A DNA stretch of 64,000 nucleotides from Mesorhizobium_L sp035547755 (GTDB taxonomy: Bacteria > Pseudomonadota > Alphaproteobacteria > Rhizobiales > Rhizobiaceae): contig DASZUG010000090.1 of the NCBI GenBank assembly GCA_035547755.1, forward strand, positions 1 through 64,000, given 5' to 3'. Shown in pieces: positions 52,276 through 61,440 of the stretch. Below the pieces are notes generated by a model that saw only the letters and a list, made by a program, of their open reading frames with translations, was not told the DNA's origin and made no database searches. Both the position numbers and the translations under genes were made by a program. Positions within the stretch are counted from its first letter, which is position 1, and each line of letters begins with the position of its first letter.

Positions 52276-55200
52276 TCACTTCGCAAGCTCTTCCGCCGGG
52301 ACCGCCCAGTATACCCCGGCGCCGCTCTGGGTGACGAGGCCGAGTTTCACGTCCTCCGCCACCATCGCCGGGCTGCGCTCCTCCGCCCGCCCGTAGCCCG
52401 CGCCGCCGGCGATGACGATCTCGACGATCTCGTCGGTGCTGGACAGGGTGACGAGTTCGCCCGTGCCGCAATCCCGCAGCAGCTGCCCCGCCCCGTTGAG
52501 TATACGGCCGGAGGCATTGCCGCCCGGCTCGCCGCCGAACAGCCCCTGGATCGGGTTGTTCACGCCCTCGGGATAAACCGAGACGAGCATGCCCAGCCCG
52601 TCCTCATCGCGTTTACGGAACCGCACCCGCTGCCCGAGTCCGCCGCGGTATTTGCCAGCGCCACCGGAATCCGGCTGGAAAGTCTTTTCCATGACCAGCA
52701 CCGGCACCCTGCTCTCCATCAATTCGACGGAAGTATTGGCGGCCGAAGTCGGCCAGAGCAACGTCGAATGCCCGTCGCCCCGCGCCGATCCCCCCTGCCC
52801 GCCGCCGCAGAACAGCATATCGGAATAGAATCGGCCCTGCGGATCCCGTCCATAGACGTTCGCCGCCACCGGCAATCCCGTGAAGCTTTGCACCGCCTTG
52901 GGCGCGGCGCCCGCGAGCGCGGCGAACACGTTGGGCGCGATATACCAGCCCGTCCGCGTCCGGATGTTGACGGCGGCAGGATAGGCGGGGTTGAGGATCG
53001 ATCCCTCGGGCGCCGTCACCGTAAACGGCCGATAACATCCTGCGTTGCCGCGCACGTTCGGCGTCAGCATGCATTTCAGCGGATAGGTCGCATGAGCGGC
53101 GGTGTAGTTCATCGTCGAGTTCAATCCGCCCTGTGGCAACTGCGGCGGGGCACCGTCGAAATCCACGGTCAGCGCATCTCCCTCGACCGTGATCGCCACC
53201 GGATAGCTCAGCTTTTCCCCGAGCGGATTGTTGGTGATGATGGAGCGGTAGGTCCCATCCGGAATGGCGCGGATCGCGTCCCGCATCGCTTTTTCCGACA
53301 GTCCCTGCACGATCTCCGCCAGCGCGCCCAGATCATGCAGACCGTAGTCACGCATGAAGGCGAGCAGCCGCTCCGCCCCGAGCTCGTTCGCCGCGACGAA
53401 GGAAAACACGTCGCCCAATACTTGGTCGGAGTTGCGCACGTTCTGCCGGATCATCTCGACCAGGGTCTCGTTGACCCGCCCGGCATCCACGAGCTTCATC
53501 GGCGGGATCTGCAGCCCCTCCTCGTAGATTTCCCGGGCACGGAGCGAATCCTTTGTCCCCCCGATGTCGGAGACATGGCCCACGGTCCCCATCAATCCCA
53601 CCAGTCGCCCGTCCGCGAAGGCCGGCGTAACGATCGCGATATCGAAGAGATGTCCGGCGCAGAGCCATGGGTCGTTGGTGATCAGGACGTCGCCCGGCTT
53701 CAACGTCTCCGCCGGGTATCGCTCCAAAAGCGCCTTCACGGCGCGGGGCAGCGTCAGGTTGAAGACCGGCATGGCGCGGGGCGAATGGGCGAGCGTCTCG
53801 CCATCCTTGTCGAGGAGCTCGCAGGCGAAATCCTGCGCCTCGGCGATGACAAGCGAGAAAGCGGTGCGGCAGACCGTCAGCCACATCTCCTCCACGACGT
53901 TGACCAGCCGCGACCACATGATCTCCAGCCCGATCGGATCCGCCTCGATCCGTGCCACCGCCTCCGCGCGCGACATGCCCTCATCGACCAGCGCTTCCGC
54001 CGCCGGCAGCTCTCCGATCTCCAGGCAAAGGGTGAGACTCCCGTCCACCGTCACCCGATCCGCCGGACCGACGACCGTCGTCGCCTCGCGCTCCTCGATG
54101 ATCGCCGGCCCTTCGATCTCATCCCCGGGCCGCAGGGCATACCGGTCATAGACCGGCGTCTCGAAGGCGCCGCCTTCGAAATGGCAGAGACGCCGCCCCT
54201 TCACCTTCGCCGTCGCATCGCCCCCGCCCGCGGCGCCGCTGAGCGACAGCGACGGCGTCGGCCCGGAGACGCGGCAACGAAAGTTCACCGCCTCGAACCG
54301 CGCGCCCTCGAACGGAGCGGCATAGCGCGCCGTATAAGCTTTCACGAACGCCTCGCGCAGTGCCGGCAGATTTGCTTCGGTCAGTTCGCCGGCCGGCAAC
54401 GGCACCGATATCTCGTGCATCTGCCCGATCAGCCGCATGTCGGCCGTGCGCTCCACCTTCGCCGCCTCGACCCCGGCGCGGGAGAGATGGTAGCGGCCCT
54501 CCTCCTCCAGCGCCCCGAGAATCGTGTTCACCGCCGCCGCCTCAAACGGTTCGGCAATCTCGATCCGCTGCGACCGCACGCCTTCGAAGGAAAGCGGCGC
54601 TGCCAGGAATCCCAGCGCCGAGGCCGCGCCGGAGGCCGGAGGCACCAGCACGTTCTTCAGTCCCATCACCCTCGCCACGTCCGCGGCATGCGCCGGCCCT
54701 GCGCCGCCGAAGCCCACCATCGCGTAGTTCCGCGGATCCTTGCCGCGCTCCACAAGGTGCACCCGCGCCGCCGCCGCCATCCCTTCGACGACGACCTTGT
54801 GGATTCCCAAAGCGGCCTCTTCGATGCTCAACCCCAGAGGCGCCGCCACTCGCGCTACCGCGGCGCGCGCGGCTTCCGCGTCGAGCGCCATCCGGCCGCC
54901 CAGGAAGAAACCCGGATCGTAATAACCCAGAACAAGGTTGGCGTCCGTCACCGTCGGTTCCTCGCCGCCAAGTCCATAGCAGGCCGGCCCCGGATCGGAG
55001 CCTGCCGAATGCGGCCCGACCTTCAGCAACCCGACCTCATCGATCGCCGCAATCGAGCCGCCACCGGCGCCGATCTCGATCATCTCGATCACCGGCGCCT
55101 TGATCGGCAGACCAGAGCCGCGCGTAAACCGGTGCACGCGCGCCGCCTCCATCATCGGCGCCACCTCCGCGCGGCCGCCTTCGATCATGCAGGCTTTCGC

Positions 55201-56088
55201 CGTCGTCCCACCCATATCGAAGGAGATGACGTCCTCAAGCCCCGCTACCTTTGCGAACAGCGCGGTCGCCAGACCTCCGCCCGCCGGCCCGCTCTCCAGG
55301 AGCCGGATCGGAAAGTCCCGCGCCGTCTCGAGCGATACGAGGCCGCCCGCCGAATGCATCAGCCTCAACTCGCCCGCGAACCCGGCCTTCCGGAGCGCGC
55401 TTTCGATCCTTGTCAGGTAGCGATGCATCAGCGGCTGGACAAAGGCGTTGGCAGCCGTTGTCACCACACGCTGGTATTCCCCCATCTCCGCCACTACGTC
55501 AGAGGAGATCGACACCGCCAGTTCCGGGAACTCTGCCCGAAGGATTTCCGCCACCCGTCGCTCATGCAAGGGATTGGCGTAGGAATGCAGGAACGCCACC
55601 GCCACCGCCTCGCAGCCTTGCCCGAGCAGCGTCTCGGCCGCTTTCCGTACAGCTCGTTCGTCAAGCGGCGTAACCACTCGGCCCTGCGCATCCACCCGCT
55701 CGGCCACTTCGAGGCGTGCGTCGCGCCGTACCAGCGGATCGGGGAACTGAACGAAGAGGTCATAGATATCGTAACGCTGCTCCGTCCCCATCTCGAGAAT
55801 GTCGCGGAACCCTTTGGTAGTGATCAGCCCCACCGGCGCGCCCTTCCTCTCGATCACCGCATTGGTGACGAGCGTCGTGCCGTGCACGATCTCGCAAACC
55901 TCAGGATAGCCGATCCCACCCATCTCTAGGATTTCCGACAACCCGAGGAGGGCCGCCTCGGACGGGTCGTGTGGCGTCGTCAGCCGCTTGTGCAGCCGCA
56001 CCGTATGGGACGCCGCGTCGTAAAGAACGAAATCGGTGAAGGTGCCGCCGATGTCGAAACCGACGCGCCAGCGGTTGGAAACGCTCAT
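52276..56088 (-). CDS. Fused hydantoinase/5-oxoprolinase (HyuA-HyuB in one chain)
   Basis: 1270 residues, close to the ~1290 of eukaryotic-type ATP-dependent 5-oxoprolinase. Residues ~1-690 are the HyuA part: RVGFDIGGTFTDFVLYD, EIVHGTTLVTNAVIERKG, VISFDMGGTTAKACMIEGG and MVGFGGAGPAHAADVARVMG, an actin-like ATPase fold. Residues ~715-1265 are the HyuB part: DPIGLEIMWSRLVNVVEEMW, DVLITNDPWLCAGHLFDI, HVSDIGGTKDS and MLFCGGGQGGSARGDGHS. In most bacteria the two are separate subunits. The family opens 5-oxoproline, hydantoins or N-methylhydantoin with ATP. The operon partners (IclR upstream, Dpp-like importer downstream) imply uptake and opening of a lactam- or hydantoin-type compound. Confidence 0.93.
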   Translation of the reverse strand: MSVSNRWRVGFDIGGTFTDFVLYDAASHTVRLHKRLTTPHDPSEAALLGLSEILEMGGIGYPEVCEIVHGTTLVTNAVIERKGAPVGLITTKGFRDILEMGTEQRYDIYDLFVQFPDPLVRRDARLEVAERVDAQGRVVTPLDERAVRKAAETLLGQGCEAVAVAFLHSYANPLHERRVAEILRAEFPELAVSISSDVVAEMGEYQRVVTTAANAFVQPLMHRYLTRIESALRKAGFAGELRLMHSAGGLVSLETARDFPIRLLESGPAGGGLATALFAKVAGLEDVISFDMGGTTAKACMIEGGRAEVAPMMEAARVHRFTRGSGLPIKAPVIEMIEIGAGGGSIAAIDEVGLLKVGPHSAGSDPGPACYGLGGEEPTVTDANLVLGYYDPGFFLGGRMALDAEAARAAVARVAAPLGLSIEEAALGIHKVVVEGMAAAARVHLVERGKDPRNYAMVGFGGAGPAHAADVARVMGLKNVLVPPASGAASALGFLAAPLSFEGVRSQRIEIAEPFEAAAVNTILGALEEEGRYHLSRAGVEAAKVERTADMRLIGQMHEISVPLPAGELTEANLPALREAFVKAYTARYAAPFEGARFEAVNFRCRVSGPTPSLSLSGAAGGGDATAKVKGRRLCHFEGGAFETPVYDRYALRPGDEIEGPAIIEEREATTVVGPADRVTVDGSLTLCLEIGELPAAEALVDEGMSRAEAVARIEADPIGLEIMWSRLVNVVEEMWLTVCRTAFSLVIAEAQDFACELLDKDGETLAHSPRAMPVFNLTLPRAVKALLERYPAETLKPGDVLITNDPWLCAGHLFDIAIVTPAFADGRLVGLMGTVGHVSDIGGTKDSLRAREIYEEGLQIPPMKLVDAGRVNETLVEMIRQNVRNSDQVLGDVFSFVAANELGAERLLAFMRDYGLHDLGALAEIVQGLSEKAMRDAIRAIPDGTYRSIITNNPLGEKLSYPVAITVEGDALTVDFDGAPPQLPQGGLNSTMNYTAAHATYPLKCMLTPNVRGNAGCYRPFTVTAPEGSILNPAYPAAVNIRTRTGWYIAPNVFAALAGAAPKAVQSFTGLPVAANVYGRDPQGRFYSDMLFCGGGQGGSARGDGHSTLLWPTSAANTSVELMESRVPVLVMEKTFQPDSGGAGKYRGGLGQRVRFRKRDEDGLGMLVSVYPEGVNNPIQGLFGGEPGGNASGRILNGAGQLLRDCGTGELVTLSSTDEIVEIVIAGGAGYGRAEERSPAMVAEDVKLGLVTQSGAGVYWAVPAEELAK

Positions 56089-56840
56089 GGGATTTTCTCG
56101 CTCTTCAGTCTGGGAAATGTGAAGGCATCGTCGCGGACCGCTGCCGCGATCTCGCTTGCGCCCTTGGCGAGGGCGGCGATCATGGCGTCGCGCTGGAGCA
56201 ACGTGACGAGCGTGCTCGGGTAGACGATACAGAGGCTTACCGCCTCGTCTGTGGCCGGATCGGCGACCGCTACCGCGATCCCGTCGACGCCTGGCGTGCT
56301 CTCCTGATGCGAGAAGGCATACCCTTGCGCTCGGACCCTGGCGACCTCGGCGAGCAACCTGTCGAGTCCCGCCCGCCCATGAAAGAGCGCGGCGACCTGC
56401 CCATCCGTCAACCGCGCCAGGAGGCTCCGCCCGGTCGCGCTTTTATCGGCGGCAAGGCGGCGCCCGATATTGGAGACGACGCGAAGCGCGTTGGTGCCCT
56501 CGAAATCGGCGACCGCCGTCACCTCCCGCCCCTCGCGCAGCGAGACATAGCCGGTATGTCCGAACCGCCGCGTCGCCTCCCCGACCACCTCGCTCGCGCG
56601 CGTGATAAGCCGCGAGGAATGACGGAAGGCCGCGGCGAGGTCGAGCATCATGCGCCCCGGTCGGTGCCGCTTCGTGTCGCCGATGACTTCGAGCATCCCT
56701 GCCTCCCGCATCGCGCGGAGAAGCCGTGATGCCGAGGCCTTGGGCAATCCGAGTCGCGCGGCAACCTCCGTTACCGTGACATACGCGCAGCCACTGCCAA
56801 AGCAGCGCAGCACCTCCGCGGCGTTGTGGAGCGTCGACAT
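56085..56840 (-). CDS. IclR-family transcriptional regulator
   Basis: 251 residues. The N-terminal winged helix has LHNAAEVLRCFGSGCAYVTV and TEVAARLGLPKASASRLLRA MREAGML. The effector domain has GYVSLREGREVTAVADFEG, LAADKSATGRSLLARLT and QGYAFSHQESTPGVDGIAVA. The stop overlaps the oxoprolinase start by 4 bp, so regulator and enzyme are co-translated. Two palindromes just upstream (56856-56893) are probable binding sites, so the gene and its operon are likely autoregulated. Confidence 0.93.
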   Translation of the reverse strand: MSTLHNAAEVLRCFGSGCAYVTVTEVAARLGLPKASASRLLRAMREAGMLEVIGDTKRHRPGRMMLDLAAAFRHSSRLITRASEVVGEATRRFGHTGYVSLREGREVTAVADFEGTNALRVVSNIGRRLAADKSATGRSLLARLTDGQVAALFHGRAGLDRLLAEVARVRAQGYAFSHQESTPGVDGIAVAVADPATDEAVSLCIVYPSTLVTLLQRDAMIAALAKGASEIAAAVRDDAFTFPRLKSEKIP

Positions 56841-56855
56841 GAGATCCTTATTGAA

Positions 56856-56893
56856 GTTCCATTTTACGGAACTGTATTTCCATAAATCGGAAC
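56856..56893. promoter_or_regulatory. Two tandem palindromes upstream of the IclR gene (candidate operator)
   Basis: gttcc-N7-ggaac at 56856-56872 is a perfect 5-bp-arm inverted repeat; tttcc-N7-ggaac at 56877-56893 differs in one base. Centres are 21 bp apart, two helical turns, which suits a tetramer or two dimers on one face. The first begins 16 bp before the IclR start codon. Confidence 0.6.
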
Positions 56894-57015
56894 ATTGCGC
56901 GACTCGCAGCCGCCGTCAAGCCGGAATCTCTTCGCCAGCGGCAGAAAAAACCGGCTTCAGCCCGCGACTCTTTTACGCGCGGCTCTGAACAGCGTAGGGG
57001 TTGAGATCGGTCTTT

Positions 57016-57117
57016 AGAGCATGATCCGGAAAAGTGGATGGCGGTTTTCCGAAAAGATCATGCTCAGACAAAAAAGTTAAGAGCATGAGGCGATTCAACC
57101 TGATAGCATCATGCTCT
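57016..57117 (+). repeat. RIME-like rhizobial intergenic palindromic element, copy 2
   Basis: About 102 bp, beginning agagcatgatccggaaaag, with ggttttccgaaaagatcatg in the middle and ending tagcatcatgctct. It aligns with the reverse complement of 50505-50607. It lies between the IclR gene and the M20 hydrolase gene, which are transcribed in the same leftward direction. Confidence 0.75.
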
Positions 57118-57169
57118 AACGGCGTTGGCGAGGACGCTTGCGGGCTTGGGCGCGATCCGCGGTGAAGGG

Positions 57170-58324
57170 TCAGGCGCTTCCGCGGCTTTCGACCAGATGC
57201 GCGAGCAGGCTCGCGCCCACCGGCAGGATCGTGTCGTCGAACAGGAAGCCGGAATTATGCAGCGGCACCGTGCCCCCATGGCCGAGCGTGAAGAAGGCTC
57301 CCGGCACCACATTCAGGAGATCGGCCATGTCCTCCGACCCCATGGTCAGATCCGCCTCGCCCTTCGCTCGATCGCCCAGCAGGTCGGAAGCAGACGCGAT
57401 CAGGTCCTCTACCCGCTGCGCATCGTTGGAGAGCACGCTGAAGATGCTGCGGATGTCAGCCTCGATCTCCACCTCATGCGCCGCTGCGAGTCCCGCGCAA
57501 AGCCGCTTCATCCGCTCGCCGATCATATCCCCGACCTTGGGGTCGAAGAAGCGGAACGTGCCCGAAAGCGTCGCCGATCCCGGGATCACATTATAGGCCG
57601 AGCCCGCCTGGAACCGTGTCACCGACACCACGGCCGGTTGCGTCGGGTCCATATTGCGCGAGACGATCTGCTGCAGTTCCGAGATCAGCGCTGCCCCGAT
57701 CGCGATCGGATCCCGGCTCGCCTGTGGCATGGCGCCGTGGCTGCCCCGGCCGGTGATCTCGATGTCGAAGAAGTTCGCACCTGCCTGCGCCGGTCCCGGC
57801 CGGCAGCGCAGCACCGAATGCTCCTGGTATGGCGAATTGTGCATGCCGTAGAGTTCGTCGCAGGGGAATTTTTCGAATAGCCCATCCGCAAGCATCGCTC
57901 GCGCGCCGCCAAGACCCTCCTCGGCCGGCTGGAAGATGAAGACGGCGCGCCCCGCGAAATGGCGGTTTTCCGCCAGATACCGGGCCGCGCCGAGCAGCAT
58001 CGTGGTATGGCCGTCATGGCCGCAGCCATGGAACACTCCGGGGTTCTTGGAGGCGTAGGGCAGATTTGTCTGTTCCTCCATCGGCAACGCATCCATGTCG
58101 GCGCGCAAGCCGATGGCCTTTCCCGGGCGATTACCCTCCAGCACACCGACGACGCCGGTCCTACCGATGCCCCGCGTCACGCTTACGCCCCACTCTTCCA
58201 GCAGCTCCGCTACCCGCGCCGAGGTCCGGTGTTCCTGGAAACCGATTTCCGGATGAGAGTGGAAGTCGCGGCGGATAGCGGTCAACTCATCGGCGAAAGC
58301 TTCGATCTCGGGCAACGCGGTCAT
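57170..58324 (-). CDS. M20-family amidohydrolase (hippurate hydrolase / N-acyl-amino-acid amidohydrolase-like)
   Basis: 384 residues. Metal-site blocks of M20D enzymes: IRRDFHSHPEIGFQEHRTS, IGLRADMDALPMEEQTNLPY, GVFHGCGHDGHTTMLLGAA, VFIFQPAEEGLGGARAM (catalytic Glu pair), and near the end GSEDMADLLNVVPGAFFTLG. The lid domain starts GRGSHGAMPQASRDPI. Such enzymes cleave N-acyl amino acids, hippurate or related amides. It is the last gene of the leftward group starting at 60402, 281 bp after the cyclase gene; that gap has no supported gene. Confidence 0.93.
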   Translation of the reverse strand: MTALPEIEAFADELTAIRRDFHSHPEIGFQEHRTSARVAELLEEWGVSVTRGIGRTGVVGVLEGNRPGKAIGLRADMDALPMEEQTNLPYASKNPGVFHGCGHDGHTTMLLGAARYLAENRHFAGRAVFIFQPAEEGLGGARAMLADGLFEKFPCDELYGMHNSPYQEHSVLRCRPGPAQAGANFFDIEITGRGSHGAMPQASRDPIAIGAALISELQQIVSRNMDPTQPAVVSVTRFQAGSAYNVIPGSATLSGTFRFFDPKVGDMIGERMKRLCAGLAAAHEVEIEADIRSIFSVLSNDAQRVEDLIASASDLLGDRAKGEADLTMGSEDMADLLNVVPGAFFTLGHGGTVPLHNSGFLFDDTILPVGASLLAHLVESRGSA

Positions 58325-58605
58325 TGCGGTTCCTTTTACATGGTTGGGGCATGGATCTGCAGCCGCCTACGGCAACGGCGAGCATGAGACGATCGGCAAT
58401 GCCGAGGAAGTTCTATCTGCCCTTCCGGCTACCGTAAATCGCTCGATCCCGGCCTGAAAGGGCGCCGGTAGTATCTCTTGCACCTGCCCGGCCAGCATCG
58501 GGACCTCAATAGCCGGAAGCTTGATACGGTCGGCGTCTTCATCTCCTGGAAATGACTGCATTGGAGAACCGATGCTCATCTAGGTCGTGAACCACTCCAA
58601 GAGCA

Positions 58606-59382
58606 TCAGTCGTCCATTATGGCGACGGCGCGCGTCCAGCCGGCGGAAGCCTTTTCGATCTTCACCGGGAAGCAGCTTATCATGAAGCCGTCGGCCGGCA
58701 GCCTTTCGAGATTGTGCAGCTTCTCGATATGGCTGTAGCCGATATGCCGGCCGGCCTTGTGCCCTTCCCAGATGAGCGACGCGTCGTGCGTCTCGGCATA
58801 TTTCTTCGCCGTATGCACGAAGGGCGCATCCCAGCTCCAGCCATCCGTACCGGTGACGCGCACGCCCCGCTCCAATAGGTACATGGTCGCCTCGTAACCC
58901 ATGCCGCAGCCGCTCGCGACATAGTCCTGGCGGCCGAATTTGGCGCCGGCGGAGGTGTTCACCACGACGATCTCCAGTGGCTTCAATTCGTGGCCGATAC
59001 GCTTCAATTCCGCCTCGACGTCGGCGGCGGTCGCCACATAGCCGTCCTCGAAACGGCGGAAATCGAGCTTCACGCCGGGCTGGAAACACCATTCGAGCGG
59101 CACTTCGTCGATGCGCATGGCCGGTTTTCCCCGGTCCTGCGTTGGATGGTAATGCCAGGGCGCGTCGAGATGCGTGCCGTTATGGGTGGAGAGATTGACG
59201 CGCTCGACCGCCCATCCCTGCCCCTCCGGCAGTTCGCTCGCCTCCAGACCGGGGAAGAACTTCAACATCGCATCGAGGCTCTGCTGATGGTCGATATAGG
59301 TGACGGAAAGATCCTGCCCCGGCGGATCGGCCGGGATGCCGTTGGCGATCGGAATGGATAGGTCGATGATGGTGCGGGGCAT
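58606..59382 (-). CDS. Cyclase-family metal hydrolase (kynurenine formamidase-like fold)
   Basis: 258 residues with AGGAGGAAAC before the ATG. The defining motif HxGTHxDxPxH is present as STHNGTHLDAPWHYHP. Further blocks are IIDLSIPIANGIPADPPG at the start and VVNTSAGAKFGRQDYVASG later. This family includes arylformamidases, isatin hydrolases and polyketide cyclases, all hydrolysing or closing small amides with a divalent metal. It is longer than bacterial KynB (~210), so a KynB role is not favoured. Between an FAH-family and an M20 enzyme, it probably works in stepwise breakdown of a cyclic amide. Confidence 0.88.
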   Translation of the reverse strand: MPRTIIDLSIPIANGIPADPPGQDLSVTYIDHQQSLDAMLKFFPGLEASELPEGQGWAVERVNLSTHNGTHLDAPWHYHPTQDRGKPAMRIDEVPLEWCFQPGVKLDFRRFEDGYVATAADVEAELKRIGHELKPLEIVVVNTSAGAKFGRQDYVASGCGMGYEATMYLLERGVRVTGTDGWSWDAPFVHTAKKYAETHDASLIWEGHKAGRHIGYSHIEKLHNLERLPADGFMISCFPVKIEKASAGWTRAVAIMDD

Positions 59383-59418
59383 TGTTTCCTCCTGTGCTAT
59401 ATTCGGCTTGTGACGCCG

Positions 59419-60402
59419 TCAGTCCCTTTGACGAATGACCTTGTTTCTCAACACGCCGATCTTCTCCACTTCGAGCTCGATTGTGTCGCCGTCGGAAAGG
59501 TAGCGGCCATGTTCGAGTCCGCAGCCGCCGCCGACGGTGCCCGAGCCGACGAACTCGCCGGCGAACACCGTCTCGTCCTGCGACATATGGGCAAGGATTT
59601 CCTCGAAGGAGAAGAGCATGTCCTTGGAGACGTTGCTCGACCAGGTCTCGCCGTTCACCCGTGCTTCCATCTTGAGATGGTACGGGTCGCCGATCTCGTC
59701 CGGCGTCACGATCCACGGCCCGAGCACATTGCCGCCGTCAAAACTCTTGCCCTTGGCCGGGCCGAGATGGCCGGGCATCTCCCTGCCCTGCTGGTCGCGG
59801 GCGGAGAAATCGTTGAAGATCGTATAGCCGAGGATATGGTCGCCGGCCTGCGCCGGCTTGATGTTGGCCGACGTGCTCATGGTCACGATACCGAATTCGA
59901 GTTCGTAATCCATCACCTTGCTGTAGCGCGGCCAGGTGATCGTCGCCTCCGGCCCGCGCACGATCAGCCGGTTGGTAATGTAGTAGATGGGCATCTTGCG
60001 ATAGACCTCGGCGAGCGGCGCCAGCGGCTCGGCCTCGATTGCAGCGACCGCGGCCGCGTCCCGTGCGAAGAGCTTGCGCATGCCGCGCCCGGATCTGCGG
60101 ATATGCTCCTCGAAGTTCATTCCGTCGCGCATCTGGCGCGGCTCCGGCAAGGGCGCTAGTAGCTTCACGTCCGAAGGCGAGTGCGACAAATCCTCTTCCT
60201 TGCCACGCTTGGCAAAAAGGTCCGCCGCCGCGTCGAGCCCCCTCTTCCCGGCATCGGCGAGCGCGATCATGGAGCGGAAGGCGGCATTGGCACGGCCGGC
60301 GCGTTCGGTCGCCGCCGCCAAGTCGAACAATCTGTTTTCGGCACCATGAACGAGAGCGATGCGCTGCTCCCCGCGCGCATTCTCGAAAGTGGCGAGCTTC
60401 AT
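59419..60402 (-). CDS. Fumarylacetoacetate hydrolase (FAH)-family enzyme
   Basis: 327 residues from ATG 60402 (GAGGAGG upstream). The FAH C-terminal domain has MRDGMNFEEHIRRSGRGM, VMDYELEFGIVTM with two metal-binding acidic residues, ILGYTIFNDFSARDQQGRE, GKSFDGGNVLGPWIVTPDEI and FAGEFVGSGTVGGGCGLEHG. Known members cleave C-C bonds of beta-diketo acids or decarboxylate and isomerise oxo-acids. It is the first gene of the leftward group, divergent from the SsuA-like importer. Confidence 0.9.
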   Translation of the reverse strand: MKLATFENARGEQRIALVHGAENRLFDLAAATERAGRANAAFRSMIALADAGKRGLDAAADLFAKRGKEEDLSHSPSDVKLLAPLPEPRQMRDGMNFEEHIRRSGRGMRKLFARDAAAVAAIEAEPLAPLAEVYRKMPIYYITNRLIVRGPEATITWPRYSKVMDYELEFGIVTMSTSANIKPAQAGDHILGYTIFNDFSARDQQGREMPGHLGPAKGKSFDGGNVLGPWIVTPDEIGDPYHLKMEARVNGETWSSNVSKDMLFSFEEILAHMSQDETVFAGEFVGSGTVGGGCGLEHGRYLSDGDTIELEVEKIGVLRNKVIRQRD

Positions 60403-60492
60403 GAGACCTCCTCTTGCAGATGTATATATTTTATGTTTTTGTCGATAAACCAAAAGCGCGGCGTTGGGAAGCCGCCCACAGGAGGAAACCCG
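60403..60492. promoter_or_regulatory. Divergent promoter region between FAH-family gene and importer
   Basis: Ninety bases with an A/T-rich stretch (tgtatatattttatg at 60421-60435) that stands out in this GC-rich DNA. It must hold both outward promoters and probably the site of the GntR regulator encoded at 61437. No clean palindrome is seen. Confidence 0.45.
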
Positions 60493-61440
60493 ATGAACAT
60501 CTCGAAACCAGTCGTGGTCGCGGCCGCCGCGCTTGCCTTGACCGCGCTCACGCCCATTGCCGCTGCCAATGCCGCCGACAAGATCATCATCGGCTGCACC
60601 GCCACGACCGACTGCGCCAGCGCGGCGGTCGCGGAAAAAGAAGGCATCTTCGAGAAGAACGGCCTCGACGCCCATATGCTTCTGATCGGCCTCAATTCGA
60701 ATATCCCGGCCGCGCTGCTCTCCAACTCGATCCAGATCGGCGGGCCGACGCCCTCGGTGTTCCTGCAGGCGGTCGATGGCGGCCTCGATCTTGTGGCGGT
60801 CGCCGGCGCATCGGTCAGCGCCAAATCGACAGCCGACACGGCGGCCGTCGTCGCCAGGCCGGATTCCGGCATCAAGACCGCCAAGGATTTTATCGGCAAG
60901 AAAGTCGGCGCACCCGGCATCGGCGCCTTTTTGCAGGTGCTCTTCGCGCAATGGCTGATCCAGAACGGCGTCAATCCGAAAGAGGTCCATTTCGTCGAGG
61001 TCACCTTCCCGACCATGAACGACGTGCTGAAATCCGGCTCGGTCGACGCGGTGGTGACTGCCGGTCCGGTCATGGCCAATATGATCTCTTCGGGCACCGG
61101 CGTGGTGGTTTCGCATTATCTGGAAGAACTGCCGGAAGGCGAGCCGCAAGTCATGCTCGCCGCGACCCGTTCCTGGGCCGATGCGCATCCCGAGGAATTA
61201 GCCGCTTTCCGCAAATCGCTCGACGAAGCGGCGAAGATTGTCAATTCCGATCCGGACAAGGCGCGTCAAGCCGTTTCGGGCTTTACCAAAATCCCGATGA
61301 AGGTGCTCAATACCATCAAGGTGTCGGTTTCCGAGCCGAAGATTACCAAGGAGCAGCTCGACTGGTGGGTCGACGTCATGAACAAGCAGGACATGCTGCA
61401 GAAGAAAGCGCCGGATACGGCGGCACTCATCGCCAAGTGA
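60493..61440 (+). CDS. NMT1/SsuA-type periplasmic binding protein
   Basis: 315 residues from ATG 60493 (GGAGGAAAC upstream), with a Sec signal peptide VVVAAAALALTALTPIAAAN and cleavage around ANA|ADK. The mature protein has SVAA-like AVAEKEGIFEKNGLDAHML, NSIQIGGPTPSVFLQAV, DFIGKKVGAPGIGAFLQVLF and VEVTFPTMNDVLKSGSVDAV, the pattern of taurine/sulfonate/pyrimidine-precursor binders (NMT1/SsuA). The ligand is unknown. It is the first gene of an operon with regulator, ATPase and two permeases. Confidence 0.9.
   Translation: MNISKPVVVAAAALALTALTPIAAANAADKIIIGCTATTDCASAAVAEKEGIFEKNGLDAHMLLIGLNSNIPAALLSNSIQIGGPTPSVFLQAVDGGLDLVAVAGASVSAKSTADTAAVVARPDSGIKTAKDFIGKKVGAPGIGAFLQVLFAQWLIQNGVNPKEVHFVEVTFPTMNDVLKSGSVDAVVTAGPVMANMISSGTGVVVSHYLEELPEGEPQVMLAATRSWADAHPEELAAFRKSLDEAAKIVNSDPDKARQAVSGFTKIPMKVLNTIKVSVSEPKITKEQLDWWVDVMNKQDMLQKKAPDTAALIAK

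Noticed and set aside
58367..58579. 70-codon minus-strand frame between the cyclase and M20 genes
   Set aside because: Some protein-like character, but no ribosome site, no recognised family and a short gap; not enough support.
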